From Tolypothrix sp. PCC 7712 (GTDB lineage: Bacteria; Cyanobacteriota; Cyanobacteriia; Cyanobacteriales; Nostocaceae): a DNA stretch of 64,000 bases. This document shows, one piece after another, positions 1 through 8,761 of this stretch. Location: assembly GCF_025860405.1 (NCBI RefSeq), contig NZ_CP063785.1:2046001-2110000 (forward strand). Reading direction: 5' to 3'. The number at the start of each line of letters is the position of its first letter. The first letter of the stretch is position 1. The notes beneath the pieces were generated by a model that had not been told where the DNA came from, made no database searches, and worked only from the letters and a program-made list of their open reading frames with translations. The position numbers and the translations under genes are program-made.

Positions 1-355
1 CTTGATAATCATCAAATAATTTAATTAATTCGTGGATATATTTATATCGTCTTTGAGCTTCCCAGTTATTTACTAATATATAAAAGCAACGTTTGATCGT
101 ATAGCTAAAATCTTTTTCTTTCTTCATGAAAGAAATTCTGTATAATCCAGTCGATTTAGCTAAATTAGGCGAATCCTTGAAATCTATAAATAAACTTTTA
201 AACTCTTGCAACGTATCATCTGGTTGCCATTTTTGCACTATTCCTACAAGAAAGCTGTAAAGCCTTTCTTGTGCAATTTGCAGAGTCATTGGTTGAGACT
301 TGCTTTTAACAATATCCTGCTCTTCCTGACTAATGTCTAAACCATTAATTGCCAT
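1..355 (-). CDS. Partial hypothetical protein (5' end only)
   Basis: An open frame runs on the minus strand from ATG at 353-355 out of the window, giving 118 codons without a stop. The protein begins MAINGLDISQEEQDIVKSK, is mostly helical and charged, and has no signal peptide or membrane segment. I do not recognise a family. The C-terminus lies outside the window, so length and domains cannot be judged. Confidence 0.6.
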   Translation of the reverse strand, partial: MAINGLDISQEEQDIVKSKSQPMTLQIAQERLYSFLVGIVQKWQPDDTLQEFKSLFIDFKDSPNLAKSTGLYRISFMKKEKDFSYTIKRCFYILVNNWEAQRRYKYIHELIKLFDDYQ

Positions 356-1223
356 ACCTGTTTTCAAGAACCAAAGCGTTGCTGATCATATTGTTATCAG
401 CTTAACCTCAGCAAACCAGAGTATCAATCAATAATTCATAAATTACGTAATTTTTTACCGAAATTTAGGTAAACATACCAACAAATTTCTTCGATGTAAT
501 TAGGACTTACGCAAAAGTCACGGAATTACGTCATTACGAGCGTAGCGACGTAATCCCCTAAAACTATGGGATTGCTTCCCTACACTACGTTCCGGTCGCA
601 ATGACAAATTTTGCTTGCGTAAGTCCTGTTACTCATCTAAGTTGTTTGAGCATAAATGAAATACTGTGAGCTTTCTTAGCTTTCAGACATCCTCTAAGCA
701 TATACAGCTTGCTTGTACATCTTTAGGCTGATTTATACTTATGCTGGCTAAATATTTTATTAAGTATTATTACAAAATAATTAGATTTATTAATGTATAA
801 AAAATACTTGCAAATTTTGCGTTTAAAGCTTTTTAGTAGGTCGGCGCAATTCACAATTAAAGATAACTGTAGAGGTTGGTCATTGTTCATTGGTCAGAGT
901 TTCAAGCTTATTTACAGTTCGTAACATAGTTCGGTTGAGTTCCACCGAGTTACTTATGTTTAAAAGCTGATTGAGGAGCATAAATTTTCCCGACTGCGCC
1001 TGATGCTTACAACCTACAAGCAAACTTAGAAAATGCTTCTTGCACTAATCCCCGATTTCTAGTATAAAATTTCCTCTAATTCCACAGGCAGATATAAATT
1101 TAGCTGAGTTATCGTTGCAAAGCTTAAACAAAATAATAATGATGAATTAGCACTATCTTTAAACAGAAGGACTACAATCAAAACGGACAAATTAGCACTG
1201 TAACCAAGGAGGCATACACCGCT
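356..1223. other. Gene-poor intergenic stretch
   Basis: I find no convincing coding frame here. The stretch holds the 126-bp inverted-repeat element at 502-627 (listed separately), AT-rich DNA, and the ribosome-binding site of the small gene at 1224. Confidence 0.6.
502..627. repeat. MITE-like element with terminal inverted repeats
   Basis: This 126-bp segment begins AGGACTTACGCAAAA and ends in its imperfect inverse, TTTTGCTTGCGTAAGTCCT. The 12-bp tip AGGACTTACGCA is the same as the tip of the IS701-like element at 14425-15619 in this window. It has no coding capacity. I infer a non-autonomous relative moved by that transposase family. I could not identify a clean target duplication. Confidence 0.55.
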
Positions 1224-1364
1224 ATGTCCGACTTAAATCGTGGAATTATGAAATTTGAGGGCGCTGACTCTCCAAAAGTGGTCACTATCTCTACCGTGCT
1301 GCTTTTGGGGTCAATTGCCGCCCTAATTATTTGGGCCCTACAAGCTGCCTATGCGCTAAACTAA
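1224..1364 (+). CDS. Small single-span membrane protein, 46 aa
   Basis: ATG at 1224 follows a strong AAGGAGG ribosome-binding site at 1206-1212. The 46-residue product has a polar N-terminus (about 20 residues) and one hydrophobic segment (about residues 19-43), then ends AYALN. The size and layout resemble the small thylakoid membrane subunits of cyanobacteria, but I cannot assign a photosystem subunit name. It is too short for ordinary ORF lists. The ribosome-binding site and clean start support a real gene. Confidence 0.65.
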   Translation: MSDLNRGIMKFEGADSPKVVTISTVLLLGSIAALIIWALQAAYALN

Positions 1365-1554
1365 GTAACTAGCAGCTTAGTATTTGGTAGTTTAGCAGGA
1401 CACTGGTAAAAGCTTCTGCCATAGCCAAGTGTCTCCTGCTCATCCTGATAAAAGCGCCCTTAGAAGCATCAATAAAATTTCCCACCGATTTTAGATTTGA
1501 GATTTGAGATGCAACGTGCAAAATGCAAAATAAATCTAAAATCCAAAATCCAAG

Positions 1555-4449
1555 ATGTTTGAACTTTGGGGTGCCTTAACTATTTTAATTGTCTGCCCCC
1601 TATTGGGTGCTATACCGCTAATTGCCTGGATTACCTATGCCATCACTGGTAAAAACTTGGCAAGACTGGGGACAGGAAATATCAGTGTGTCAGCCGCTTT
1701 TTACCACGGTGGCAAACTGGTAGGGATTCTAGCAGTATTATCTGAAGCTTTTAAGGGTATTGCCGCAGTTCTCATTGCCCGCGCTTTCTTTGGTGAGGGG
1801 TCAACATGGGAATTAATTGCCATGATTGCCCTAGTATTGGGTAGATACTCGCTAGGTAGAGGGGCTGGTACAACCAACGTCGTCTGGGGATTTTTGGTAC
1901 ATGATCCACTTGTGGCGGGATTTATAGGTTTATTAGCAGCGATCGCCTTTTCAGTTTTTCAATCGAAAAAGCTAGTGAAATTTGGAGTTTTGTTGCTGTT
2001 ACCTATATTTGAGATTGTACTGCACGCGGAAGACTTCTCCAGAGTGGTTGCAGCTGTAGCTCTAGCTGGCTTACTAGGCTGGATTTATACCAGAATTCCT
2101 GATGATTTGAAGTTACCCGTCCCAGGGGCGAAAAGTGAATCAAAGCCCATGCTGGAATTTTTGGGCGGGGATATCAAGCTTTTCTCTCTGAATGAAGACT
2201 TAGAGGAATCGATAGTTGGGCACAAAGCAGCAGCATTATCTCAAATTAAACGCTGGGGTTATCCAGTCCCCAAGGGATGGCTACTAACACCCAATGACGA
2301 TGTAGACGCAGTTATCGATTTTTTTCAACCTTCGGAATTATCGCCTTTAGTGGTGCGTTCCTCAGCAATTGGCGAAGATTCAGAATCCGCCTCGGCTGCT
2401 GGACAGTATTTAACAGTATTGAACGTTACTAGCGAACAGGGGCTAAAAGAAGCGATCGCTCAAGTTAGAGCTTCTTACGATCATCCCACAGCTGTACAAT
2501 ATCGGCGCGATCGCGGTTTGCCTGACCAATCGATGTCTGTATTGGTGCAGCAACAAGTCCAGAGTGTCTATTCTGGTGTGGCCTTCAGTCGCGATCCCAT
2601 CACTCAGCAAGGTGATGCCATTGTGATTGAAGCTTTACCAGGGAGCGCCAGTCAAGTTGTTTCTGGCAGAATTACACCCGAACAATATCGGGCTTTTGTG
2701 GTGGAAACTGAGAATTTCTCCTCTGTGCAATTGGAAGGTACAGGAAGAGTACCACAAGCCATTATTAAACAAGTAGCATTTTTAGCCCGTCGCCTGGAAA
2801 AGCGTTACTACGGCGTTCCCCAAGATATTGAGTGGAGTTATGATGGGCAAACTCTGTGGGTATTACAAGCTAGACCCATCACTACTTTATTACCTATTTG
2901 GACGAGGAAAATCGCTGCGGAAGTTATTCCCGGTGTGATTCACCCCTTAACTTGGTCGGTGAATCGTCCCTTAACTTGCGGTGTTTGGGGAGAAATTTTT
3001 ACTATAGGTTTAGGCGATCGCGTCTTAGGATTAGACTTTGCCGAAACCGCTACACTTCATTATTCTAGAGCTTATTTTAATGCATCCCTCCTGGGAGATA
3101 TTTTTCTCAGAATGGGTCTACCGCCAGAAAGTTTAGAATTTTTGACCAGAGGCGATAAATTAAGTAGACCACCCTTACTGGCTACATTACGAAGTATTCC
3201 CGGATTGTTGCGGTTAGTGCAGCGAGAAAGGGATTTAGAGCAAGACTTTAAGCGAGATTACCGGGAAAAATTTGTACCTGTATTGTCGCAGTTAGCTCAT
3301 GAGTCCATCAGCAATTTAGAACCAGCGCTGATCTGGAGAAGAATTGAATTAATTTTAGATGTGCTGCGCCTGGGGACTTACTACAGTATTTTCGCTCCGA
3401 TCAGTGCTGCTATCAGACAAAAGATATTCCGCATCAAAGAAGGGGAAATCGATCATAGCGTTGCGCCAGAGGTAGCAGTACTGCGAGCTTTGAGTAGTTT
3501 AGCGCAAACTGCCAAACAAATATTACCGGAATTTGAGCCTGAGAAAGTGTTTGAGCAGTTGGATGAAACACCTGAAGGCAAAAACCTGTTGTATGATTTC
3601 AACGAACTGCTGCAAGATTACGGCTATTTAAGTGAAGTTGGCACAGATATTTCTGTAGTCACCTGGAAAGAAAACCCGCAGTATGTACAGCAGTTATTTG
3701 TGCAGTTAATGCAGGGAAACGATCCCCAACCTGGGGGCGTAGATCCGATAAATCAGGTATTTTCTGGGAAACGGAAGCGGGGAAGCGCGCAAAGAAGAGT
3801 GGATCTTAAAGGTCGAGTTACCGAAGTTTATTCGCGACTCTTAGCCGAATTACGTTGGAGTTTTGTTGCTTTAGAAGAGATTTGGTTAAAATCCGGCTGG
3901 CTAAGTCAACCCGGCGATATCTTCTTTTTGGAATTTGAGGAAATTGGCAGTTTAATTGCCAATCCTGAGCTAGAAATTAGTACTCAGTTACATAAGTTAG
4001 TGCAAAAAAGGCGATCGCAATTTGTTCAAGACAGCGAAATCACTCAAATTCCCCTACTAGTTTACGGTCATACACCGCCTCATCCTCTACCGCCATCACC
4101 GCTATATTCTGACCAAGTCTTACATGGTATCCCCGCCAGCCACGGACAGGCGGAAGGCAAAGTTAAGGTGTTACGGAATTTACAAACAATACCCGAAATT
4201 GACAAAGAGACAATTCTCGTTGTACCTTATACCGATTCTGCCTGGGCACCTTTCCTAGTCAGGGCTGGAGGATTAATTGCCGAAGCAGGAGGTAGGCTTT
4301 CACACGGTGCGATCGTTGCCCGTGAATACCGTATTCCTGCTATTATGGATGTGCGTGGTGCTACATGGTTGCTGCAAGATGGGCAGCGAGTCCGCATAGA
4401 TGGTTCTAGGGGTATTGTGGAATTATCCAATGATTTGAGACCCGAATGA
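1555..4449 (+). CDS. Fusion of PlsY-like acyltransferase and PEP-synthase-like protein
   Basis: The 964-aa protein has two parts. Residues about 1-190 are hydrophobic with several membrane spans and carry PlsY-like glycine motifs (LGTGNISVSA and GRGAGTTN). PlsY makes lysophosphatidic acid from glycerol-3-phosphate and acyl-phosphate at the membrane. Residues about 215-440 are a PPDK/PEP-synthase ATP-binding domain (GHKAAALSQI, VVRSSAIGEDSES, LQARPIT). The C-terminus carries the PEP-utilising mobile domain with GGRLSHGAIVARE, where His917 is the expected phospho-carrier. The pyruvate/PEP TIM barrel is not obvious, so this is unlikely to be a complete PEP synthase. The stop codon overlaps the start of the cupin gene (ATGA), implying translational coupling. 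I infer a membrane-anchored phosphotransfer enzyme; its substrate is unknown. Confidence 0.75.
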   Translation: MFELWGALTILIVCPLLGAIPLIAWITYAITGKNLARLGTGNISVSAAFYHGGKLVGILAVLSEAFKGIAAVLIARAFFGEGSTWELIAMIALVLGRYSLGRGAGTTNVVWGFLVHDPLVAGFIGLLAAIAFSVFQSKKLVKFGVLLLLPIFEIVLHAEDFSRVVAAVALAGLLGWIYTRIPDDLKLPVPGAKSESKPMLEFLGGDIKLFSLNEDLEESIVGHKAAALSQIKRWGYPVPKGWLLTPNDDVDAVIDFFQPSELSPLVVRSSAIGEDSESASAAGQYLTVLNVTSEQGLKEAIAQVRASYDHPTAVQYRRDRGLPDQSMSVLVQQQVQSVYSGVAFSRDPITQQGDAIVIEALPGSASQVVSGRITPEQYRAFVVETENFSSVQLEGTGRVPQAIIKQVAFLARRLEKRYYGVPQDIEWSYDGQTLWVLQARPITTLLPIWTRKIAAEVIPGVIHPLTWSVNRPLTCGVWGEIFTIGLGDRVLGLDFAETATLHYSRAYFNASLLGDIFLRMGLPPESLEFLTRGDKLSRPPLLATLRSIPGLLRLVQRERDLEQDFKRDYREKFVPVLSQLAHESISNLEPALIWRRIELILDVLRLGTYYSIFAPISAAIRQKIFRIKEGEIDHSVAPEVAVLRALSSLAQTAKQILPEFEPEKVFEQLDETPEGKNLLYDFNELLQDYGYLSEVGTDISVVTWKENPQYVQQLFVQLMQGNDPQPGGVDPINQVFSGKRKRGSAQRRVDLKGRVTEVYSRLLAELRWSFVALEEIWLKSGWLSQPGDIFFLEFEEIGSLIANPELEISTQLHKLVQKRRSQFVQDSEITQIPLLVYGHTPPHPLPPSPLYSDQVLHGIPASHGQAEGKVKVLRNLQTIPEIDKETILVVPYTDSAWAPFLVRAGGLIAEAGGRLSHGAIVAREYRIPAIMDVRGATWLLQDGQRVRIDGSRGIVELSNDLRPE

Positions 4450-4796
4450 TTGCCGCTTCCTTGAACGATTTACCCGAAGAATCCGTTTCTCACAATCCGG
4501 AAATCAAGAAAAAAGTGATGCTGCGTCTGGGAGATTTACCTCACCTGACGAACTTTTCGCAAGCGCGTTTTACACCAGGACAAAGCGCATCAGCCCACGC
4601 CCATCAAGATATGTCAGAAGTGTTTTTTGTCGAAGCTGGTGAGGGGGTAATTCATGTTGATGGTGTGGAATACCCCCTACTTCCAGGTAACTGTATTGCC
4701 ATAGAACCGGGTGAAGTTCACGAAGTTGTGAACACAGGTAAAGATGAACTCATACTTACCTATTTCGGTTTGCGCGTTGAAAAGCCAGCATCATGA
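4446..4796 (+). CDS. Small cupin-domain protein
   Basis: This 116-aa protein is a single cupin barrel. Metal-site residues are visible in the AHAHQDMSE stretch (two His and a Glu) and a later His in GEVHEVVN; GEGVIHVDG and PGNCIAIEPGE mark the barrel turns. The ATG overlaps the TGA of the upstream fusion gene by 4 nt, so the two are co-transcribed and probably work together. Stand-alone cupins of this size bind a metal and act as small sensors, isomerases or dioxygenases. I cannot choose among these. Confidence 0.75.
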   Translation: MIAASLNDLPEESVSHNPEIKKKVMLRLGDLPHLTNFSQARFTPGQSASAHAHQDMSEVFFVEAGEGVIHVDGVEYPLLPGNCIAIEPGEVHEVVNTGKDELILTYFGLRVEKPAS

Positions 4797-4899
4797 TTGA
4801 TAGTGCTGAGTGCTGAGTGCTGAGTTAGGAGTTAAAAGTTATTCCCCTTGTCCCCCTGCGTCCCACAGCGATTGATTATTTTTTATATTTGGAAGTTCC

Positions 4900-5706
4900 T
4901 TACTGGAGTTTCAAGAACTTATCCAAAGCAGATATCATACTGGGAGGCCAACGGCGAATATTTGTTACCCAGTTGATATCTTTGTAGCGGGTATCAAGTC
5001 CTACGGCTGCAACCCAGTTACTTTCGGCTTCACCTTTTTGTCCAGTCACCCAATAGGCTGCTGTCAGTGCTGCGCGCATATCCGCAAATTTGGGATATTT
5101 ACGGACTATATTCCGCATTTCGCGAATAGCTGGTTCGATTTGCCCAGTTTCATATAGTGCGAGAGCATAGTTAGCACGGGCAAAGGCGAAATTAGGAGCG
5201 ATCACAAATGATTTTTGATAGTCTGCGATCGCATCTTGCCATTTTCCCAATCCGGCTTTAGCGTTACCGCGATTGTTATATGCCATTGCGTCTTTGGGAT
5301 CTAACTCTAGGACATGGTTATAATCTGCGATCGCATCTTGCCATTTTCCCAATCCTTCCAAAGCTGTACCACGATTTAAATAAGGATCGGTAACTTGGGG
5401 AGCCAGTTCTATAGCTTTGTTATAATCCGTCAGCGCCGCTTCTAACTTATTCTGACTCACCCGAGAATTGCCGCGATTACTCCATGCACCAGCATTAGTC
5501 GGGAATTGCTCAATAATCTGTGTCCAGTAGGTTTCCGCCGTCGCAAAATCGCCTTGATTAGTAGCAGCAAAAGCTTTATTTGCCAACTCATCCCCTTGTT
5601 CTAACTGTTCTTGAGTCAGATTAGTAGTTTGGGAGAGTGCCATCACTGGTGTACCCCAGCCAAACACAAGTAAAAAACTGAGAAAAATACTAATTAATTG
5701 AATCAT
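4900..5706 (-). CDS. TPR-repeat protein, exported
   Basis: The 268-aa product starts with a signal peptide (hydrophobic residues about 3-23, ending near VMALS). At least four tetratricopeptide repeats follow, with recurring NRGNA, LGKWQDAIADY and LDP motifs between residues about 40 and 240. TPR arrays are protein-binding scaffolds; export suggests a periplasmic or lumenal role. Two adjacent repeats share the nearly identical segment GLGKWQDAIADY, pointing to recent repeat duplication. Its partner is not known. Confidence 0.75.
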   Translation of the reverse strand: MIQLISIFLSFLLVFGWGTPVMALSQTTNLTQEQLEQGDELANKAFAATNQGDFATAETYWTQIIEQFPTNAGAWSNRGNSRVSQNKLEAALTDYNKAIELAPQVTDPYLNRGTALEGLGKWQDAIADYNHVLELDPKDAMAYNNRGNAKAGLGKWQDAIADYQKSFVIAPNFAFARANYALALYETGQIEPAIREMRNIVRKYPKFADMRAALTAAYWVTGQKGEAESNWVAAVGLDTRYKDINWVTNIRRWPPSMISALDKFLKLQ

Positions 5707-5730
5707 CTGGCTTTATCTGTGTCTATCTGT

Positions 5731-5945
5731 AATGGGGATTGGGGAACTCGGGGCCCCCTCTGGGGATAAGGGGTAATGGGGACTGGGGACTGGGGACTGG
5801 GGAACTCGGGGCCCCCTCTGGGGATAAGGGGTAATGGGGACTGGGTAATGGGAAAAATACCAAACTCAATGCCCAATGCCCAATGCCCAATGCCCAATGC
5901 CCAATGCCCAATGCCCCATGCCCCATGCCCCATGCCCTATCTAAA
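5731..5945. repeat. Tandem short repeats (heptamers and a 58-bp duplication)
   Basis: A 58-bp unit starting GGGGAACTCGGGGCCCC occurs twice in tandem (from 5741 and from 5799). It is followed by runs of GGGGACT and then CCCAATG/CCCCATG heptamers up to 5945. These are the short tandemly repeated repeats known from heterocystous cyanobacteria. Frames that cross them are translation artefacts. Confidence 0.85.
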
Positions 5946-5949
5946 ATCA

Positions 5950-7050
5950 TTACAGCAAAGACATCTGTTCATTAGGTGGCTTAAAACCTAAATGCTTGTA
6001 TGCTGCTGTGGTGGCGGTTCTACCACGGGGAGTGCGGCTTAAATAGCCAATTTGCATCAAGTAGGGTTCGTAAACTTCTTCAATGGTTTGGGTATCTTCT
6101 CCGGTGGCGGCGGCGATTGTTTCTAAGCCCACTGGCCCGCCATTAAATTGTTCAATGATTACACTTAACATCTTGCGGTCTGTCCAATCTAAACCGCATG
6201 GATCTACTTGGAATAGTTGCAGTGCTTCACCTGCAATACTTTGGTTAATTTCCCCAGATTTTTTAACTTCCGCATAATCACGTACTCGCTTGAGTAGCCT
6301 ATTTGCTATTCGGGGCGTGCCCCGCGATCGCTTGGCAATTTCTGTAGCGCCATCTTCTGTAATCGGAGTTTGAAGTAGTTGAGCAGTTCGCAGTACAATC
6401 TTGCTCAGTTCATCAACTTCATAAAATCGCAGTTTTTGGACTAAACCAAAGCGATCGCGTAGTGGAGAAGTTAAAGCACCTACACGGGTTGTAGCTCCCA
6501 CTAGAGTAAATTTGGACAAAGGTAAACTCCGGGTGCGCGCACTGGAGCCTTTACCAATGGTAATATCAAGGCGATAATCTTCCATTGCGGGATAGAGAAT
6601 CTCTTCGGTCATCCGCGAGAGGCGATGAATTTCATCAACAAAGAGAATATCTCCTGGCTTTAAGTTCACTAGTAGCCCTACAATATCCCGTGGACGTTCT
6701 AGTGCTGGCGCACTTGTAATTTTGTAGTTTACCCCCATTTCCGATGCTAAAATCATTGCCATTGTGGTTTTACCCAGTCCCGGCGGCCCGTATAGTAGCA
6801 AATGATCCAGCACTTCACCTCTTGATTTGGCAGCTTTGATGGCAATATCTAGCACATCTTTTAGGTCTTTTTGCCCAATGTAATCGGCAAATCGCTGCGG
6901 GCGAATACTTTCTTCTTGTTTACCTTGTTCATCGATCGCAGCTTCGGCTTGCAAAAGTTCTTGGTGAGCAGAAGCTTTCGCTGACTCAGGACGCTGCGGT
7001 GGTTGTTCATTGGGTTCTTGAGGCTGTTTTTTAGAGGAGATAATCGCCAT
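5950..7050 (-). CDS. ruvB: Holliday junction branch migration ATPase RuvB
   Basis: The AAA+ motor drives RuvA-bound Holliday junctions during recombinational repair. Visible features are [11 protein letters not shown] at the start of the AAA+ core, Walker A GPPGLGKT (residues 88-95 from the chosen start), Walker B/DExH box VDEIHRL, the sensor region VGATTRVG, and the C-terminal winged helix ending in [14 protein letters not shown] chose the ATG at 7050; the frame opens five codons earlier only through a TTG. The N-terminal tail of about 50 residues is longer than in enterobacterial RuvB, as is usual in cyanobacteria. ruvA and ruvC are not adjacent. Confidence 0.95.
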   Translation of the reverse strand: MAIISSKKQPQEPNEQPPQRPESAKASAHQELLQAEAAIDEQGKQEESIRPQRFADYIGQKDLKDVLDIAIKAAKSRGEVLDHLLLYGPPGLGKTTMAMILASEMGVNYKITSAPALERPRDIVGLLVNLKPGDILFVDEIHRLSRMTEEILYPAMEDYRLDITIGKGSSARTRSLPLSKFTLVGATTRVGALTSPLRDRFGLVQKLRFYEVDELSKIVLRTAQLLQTPITEDGATEIAKRSRGTPRIANRLLKRVRDYAEVKKSGEINQSIAGEALQLFQVDPCGLDWTDRKMLSVIIEQFNGGPVGLETIAAATGEDTQTIEEVYEPYLMQIGYLSRTPRGRTATTAAYKHLGFKPPNEQMSLL

Positions 7051-7205
7051 AATTTCAGCTATCAACGGTTAAGGAAGACTGTGTAAGCAGGATGTTGGCT
7101 ACAAAACAACGCATAAACAAGGTATCCAAATATTTTCGCTTGAGAACACGCACGCCAATTTAAAATTTAAATTCCGGACAATTACCCAGGAGTACAAAAA
7201 TTATT

Positions 7206-7979
7206 ATGTTAGCTAAAAGAATCTTACCTTGCTTAGATGTGAAGGCGGGACGAGTTGTCAAAGGTGTTAACTTTGTTAACCTGCAAGATGCAGGCGATCC
7301 GGTAGAACTGGCAAAGGTTTACAACGAAGCCGGTGCTGATGAGTTAGTGTTTCTAGATATTACCGCCACTCATGAAGATAGAGATACAATTATAGATGTG
7401 GTGTACCGCACGGCAGAGCAGGTCTTTATTCCCTTAACCGTAGGCGGTGGGATTCAATCCTTAGAAAATGTTAAAGGTTTGTTACGAGCCGGGGCAGATA
7501 AGGTTAGTATTAATTCTGCGGCAGTACGTGAACCAGACTTGATTAATCGGGCAAGCGATCGCTTTGGTAATCAGTGCATAGTTGTTGCTATTGATGCTAG
7601 ACGCAGAGTTGACCCAGAGAATCCAGGTTGGGATGTGTATGTGCGAGGTGGCAGAGAAAATACAGGCAAAGATGCTTTACTCTGGGCACAAGAAGTAGAA
7701 AAGCGCGGTGCTGGAGAACTATTGGTAACAAGTATGGATGCTGATGGAACTCAAGCTGGTTATGACTTGGAATTGACAAAATCTATCGCTAACGCTGTCC
7801 AAATTCCTGTGATTGCTTCGGGTGGTGCAGGAAACTGCGAACATATTCACGCTGCATTAACTGAGGGGAAAGCAGAAGCAGCGCTATTAGCATCGTTGTT
7901 ACATTATGGACATCTAAGCGTAGCTCAAATCAAGAGTTATTTGCGCGATCGCTCCGTTCCAGTAAGAATGCTTAACTGA
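7206..7979 (+). CDS. hisF: Imidazole glycerol phosphate synthase subunit HisF
   Basis: HisF is the cyclase half of the HisH-HisF enzyme in histidine synthesis; it uses ammonia from HisH to make IGP and AICAR. The 257-aa protein is a complete (beta/alpha)8 barrel. The two catalytic aspartates stand at the canonical positions, Asp11 ([13 protein letters not shown]) and Asp130 (AIDARR). Phosphate-binding loops GGGIQS and ASGGAGN are present. It is a single gene here, outside any his operon, as is common in cyanobacteria. Confidence 0.97.
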   Translation: MLAKRILPCLDVKAGRVVKGVNFVNLQDAGDPVELAKVYNEAGADELVFLDITATHEDRDTIIDVVYRTAEQVFIPLTVGGGIQSLENVKGLLRAGADKVSINSAAVREPDLINRASDRFGNQCIVVAIDARRRVDPENPGWDVYVRGGRENTGKDALLWAQEVEKRGAGELLVTSMDADGTQAGYDLELTKSIANAVQIPVIASGGAGNCEHIHAALTEGKAEAALLASLLHYGHLSVAQIKSYLRDRSVPVRMLN

Positions 7980-8078
7980 GCAAAAACTTATCCTTATAGG
8001 ACATTTATCCCAGGTCAGAGACGCTTTCTTGAAACAGTGTTAATATAAATTAACTACTATGAATAAATATTAATAAAT

Positions 8079-8270
8079 ATGTTGATTCCTATTTTGTTAT
8101 TCGATGTGGCGCTGGTGGCTTGGTCACTCCACTTAATGGAAAAAGCCTTTGAGCACAAGGAATTTTCTTTAATGTTGGCTGGAACCTTAGTGGCCCTAGC
8201 AGCTGCGGCTATGTTAGTAGTTTACTTTCTGATGGGACACTGTATCAGCTATTTGTTGCAAGTATCTTAG
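8079..8270 (+). CDS. Small two-span membrane protein, 63 aa
   Basis: The protein has two hydrophobic segments (about residues 2-20 and 31-58) joined by a short charged loop (EKAFEHKE). I do not recognise a named family; it looks like one of the conserved small cyanobacterial membrane proteins. It lies just upstream of the tRNA-Ala that anchors the transposon and belongs to the chromosomal side. Confidence 0.6.
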   Translation: MLIPILLFDVALVAWSLHLMEKAFEHKEFSLMLAGTLVALAAAAMLVVYFLMGHCISYLLQVS

Positions 8271-8352
8271 TTAAGTCCTAGGAGTAGAAATTCTCATTTA
8301 CTCATCTTGACAAAGATAATATTATTCAGCCATAATTAGAAACGCGTATTCC

Positions 8353-8425
8353 GGGGTTATAGCTCAGTTGGTAGAGCACTTCAATGGCATTGAAGGGGTC
8401 AGCGGTTCGAATCCGCTTAGCTCCA
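8353..8425 (+). tRNA. tRNA-Ala (anticodon GGC)
   Basis: A full cloverleaf folds from 73 nt: acceptor GGGGTTA with TAGCTCC, D arm GCTC...GAGC, anticodon stem CTTCA/TGAAG around loop ATGGCAT (anticodon GGC), and T arm with GGTTCGAATCC. The discriminator is A; CCA is not encoded. The gene is intact, and its anticodon arm is the protospacer of the transposon's homing guide. Confidence 0.95.
8374..8390 (+). other. Homing protospacer of the CAST inside tRNA-Ala
   Basis: These 17 bases (GAGCACTTCAATGGCAT) are identical to the guide at 8669-8685 read on the minus strand. They are preceded by GTA (8371-8373), which fits the GTN PAM of Cas12k. The distance from the PAM to the transposon edge is 54 bp. 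Confidence 0.9.
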
Positions 8426-8427
8426 TC
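8423..8427. repeat. Target site duplication CCATC (left copy)
   Basis: CCATC directly precedes the TGTACA terminus. The same five bases follow the other terminus at 18673-18677. Tn7-like transposition gives 5-bp duplications. Confidence 0.9.
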
Positions 8428-8584
8428 TGTACATTAAATATTTATTGTCAGGTTTAAAGAATTATTGTCCATTTTGACGTAGTTAAGGGACATAAGTAAC
8501 CTGTTTTCTTGACTTTCAGTACTCAAACCAGTTTTAAATAATTATTGTCCAGAGTTGAAACCAGTTTTAAATAATTATTGTCCA
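8428..8584. repeat. CRISPR-side transposon end with TnsB-site repeats
   Basis: The end starts TGTACATTAAATATTTATTG. It contains ATTATTGTCCATTTTG near 8460 and then two identical 27-bp direct repeats at 8525-8551 and 8558-8584, each ending AATAATTATTGTCCA, with a 33-bp period. Such arrays are the TnsB binding sites in this family. The same motif is inverted at the far end. Confidence 0.85.
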
Positions 8585-8668
8585 AAATTAAGTTAAGTTT
8601 CTCGCTAGATACATTGACTCTAAATGTATCTAGAGATCTATGGGATCAACTGCACAGTTTTAGGCAAT

Positions 8669-8700
8669 ATGCCATTGAAGTGCTCCTTTCAAACCACCCT
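8669..8700 (-). ncRNA. Delocalised homing guide (truncated repeat plus 17-nt spacer)
   Basis: On the minus strand, a truncated repeat AGGGTGGTTTGAAAG (8700-8686) keeps only the 3' part of the array repeat. It is followed by GAGCACTTCAATGGCAT (8685-8669), a perfect 17-nt match to tRNA-Ala at 8374-8390. The match stops exactly there. It lies 61 nt beyond the last full repeat. V-K CASTs are known to use such isolated short guides to home to tRNA genes. Confidence 0.9.
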
Positions 8701-8761
8701 AATAAATAATTTTACAATAGAACACATAATAGTGAAATTGCTGAAAACATAGCGATAAAAT

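Noticed and set aside
5703..5991. Three overlapping small frames reading GIGHWALG-like peptides
   Set aside because: They are translations of heptamer tandem repeats.
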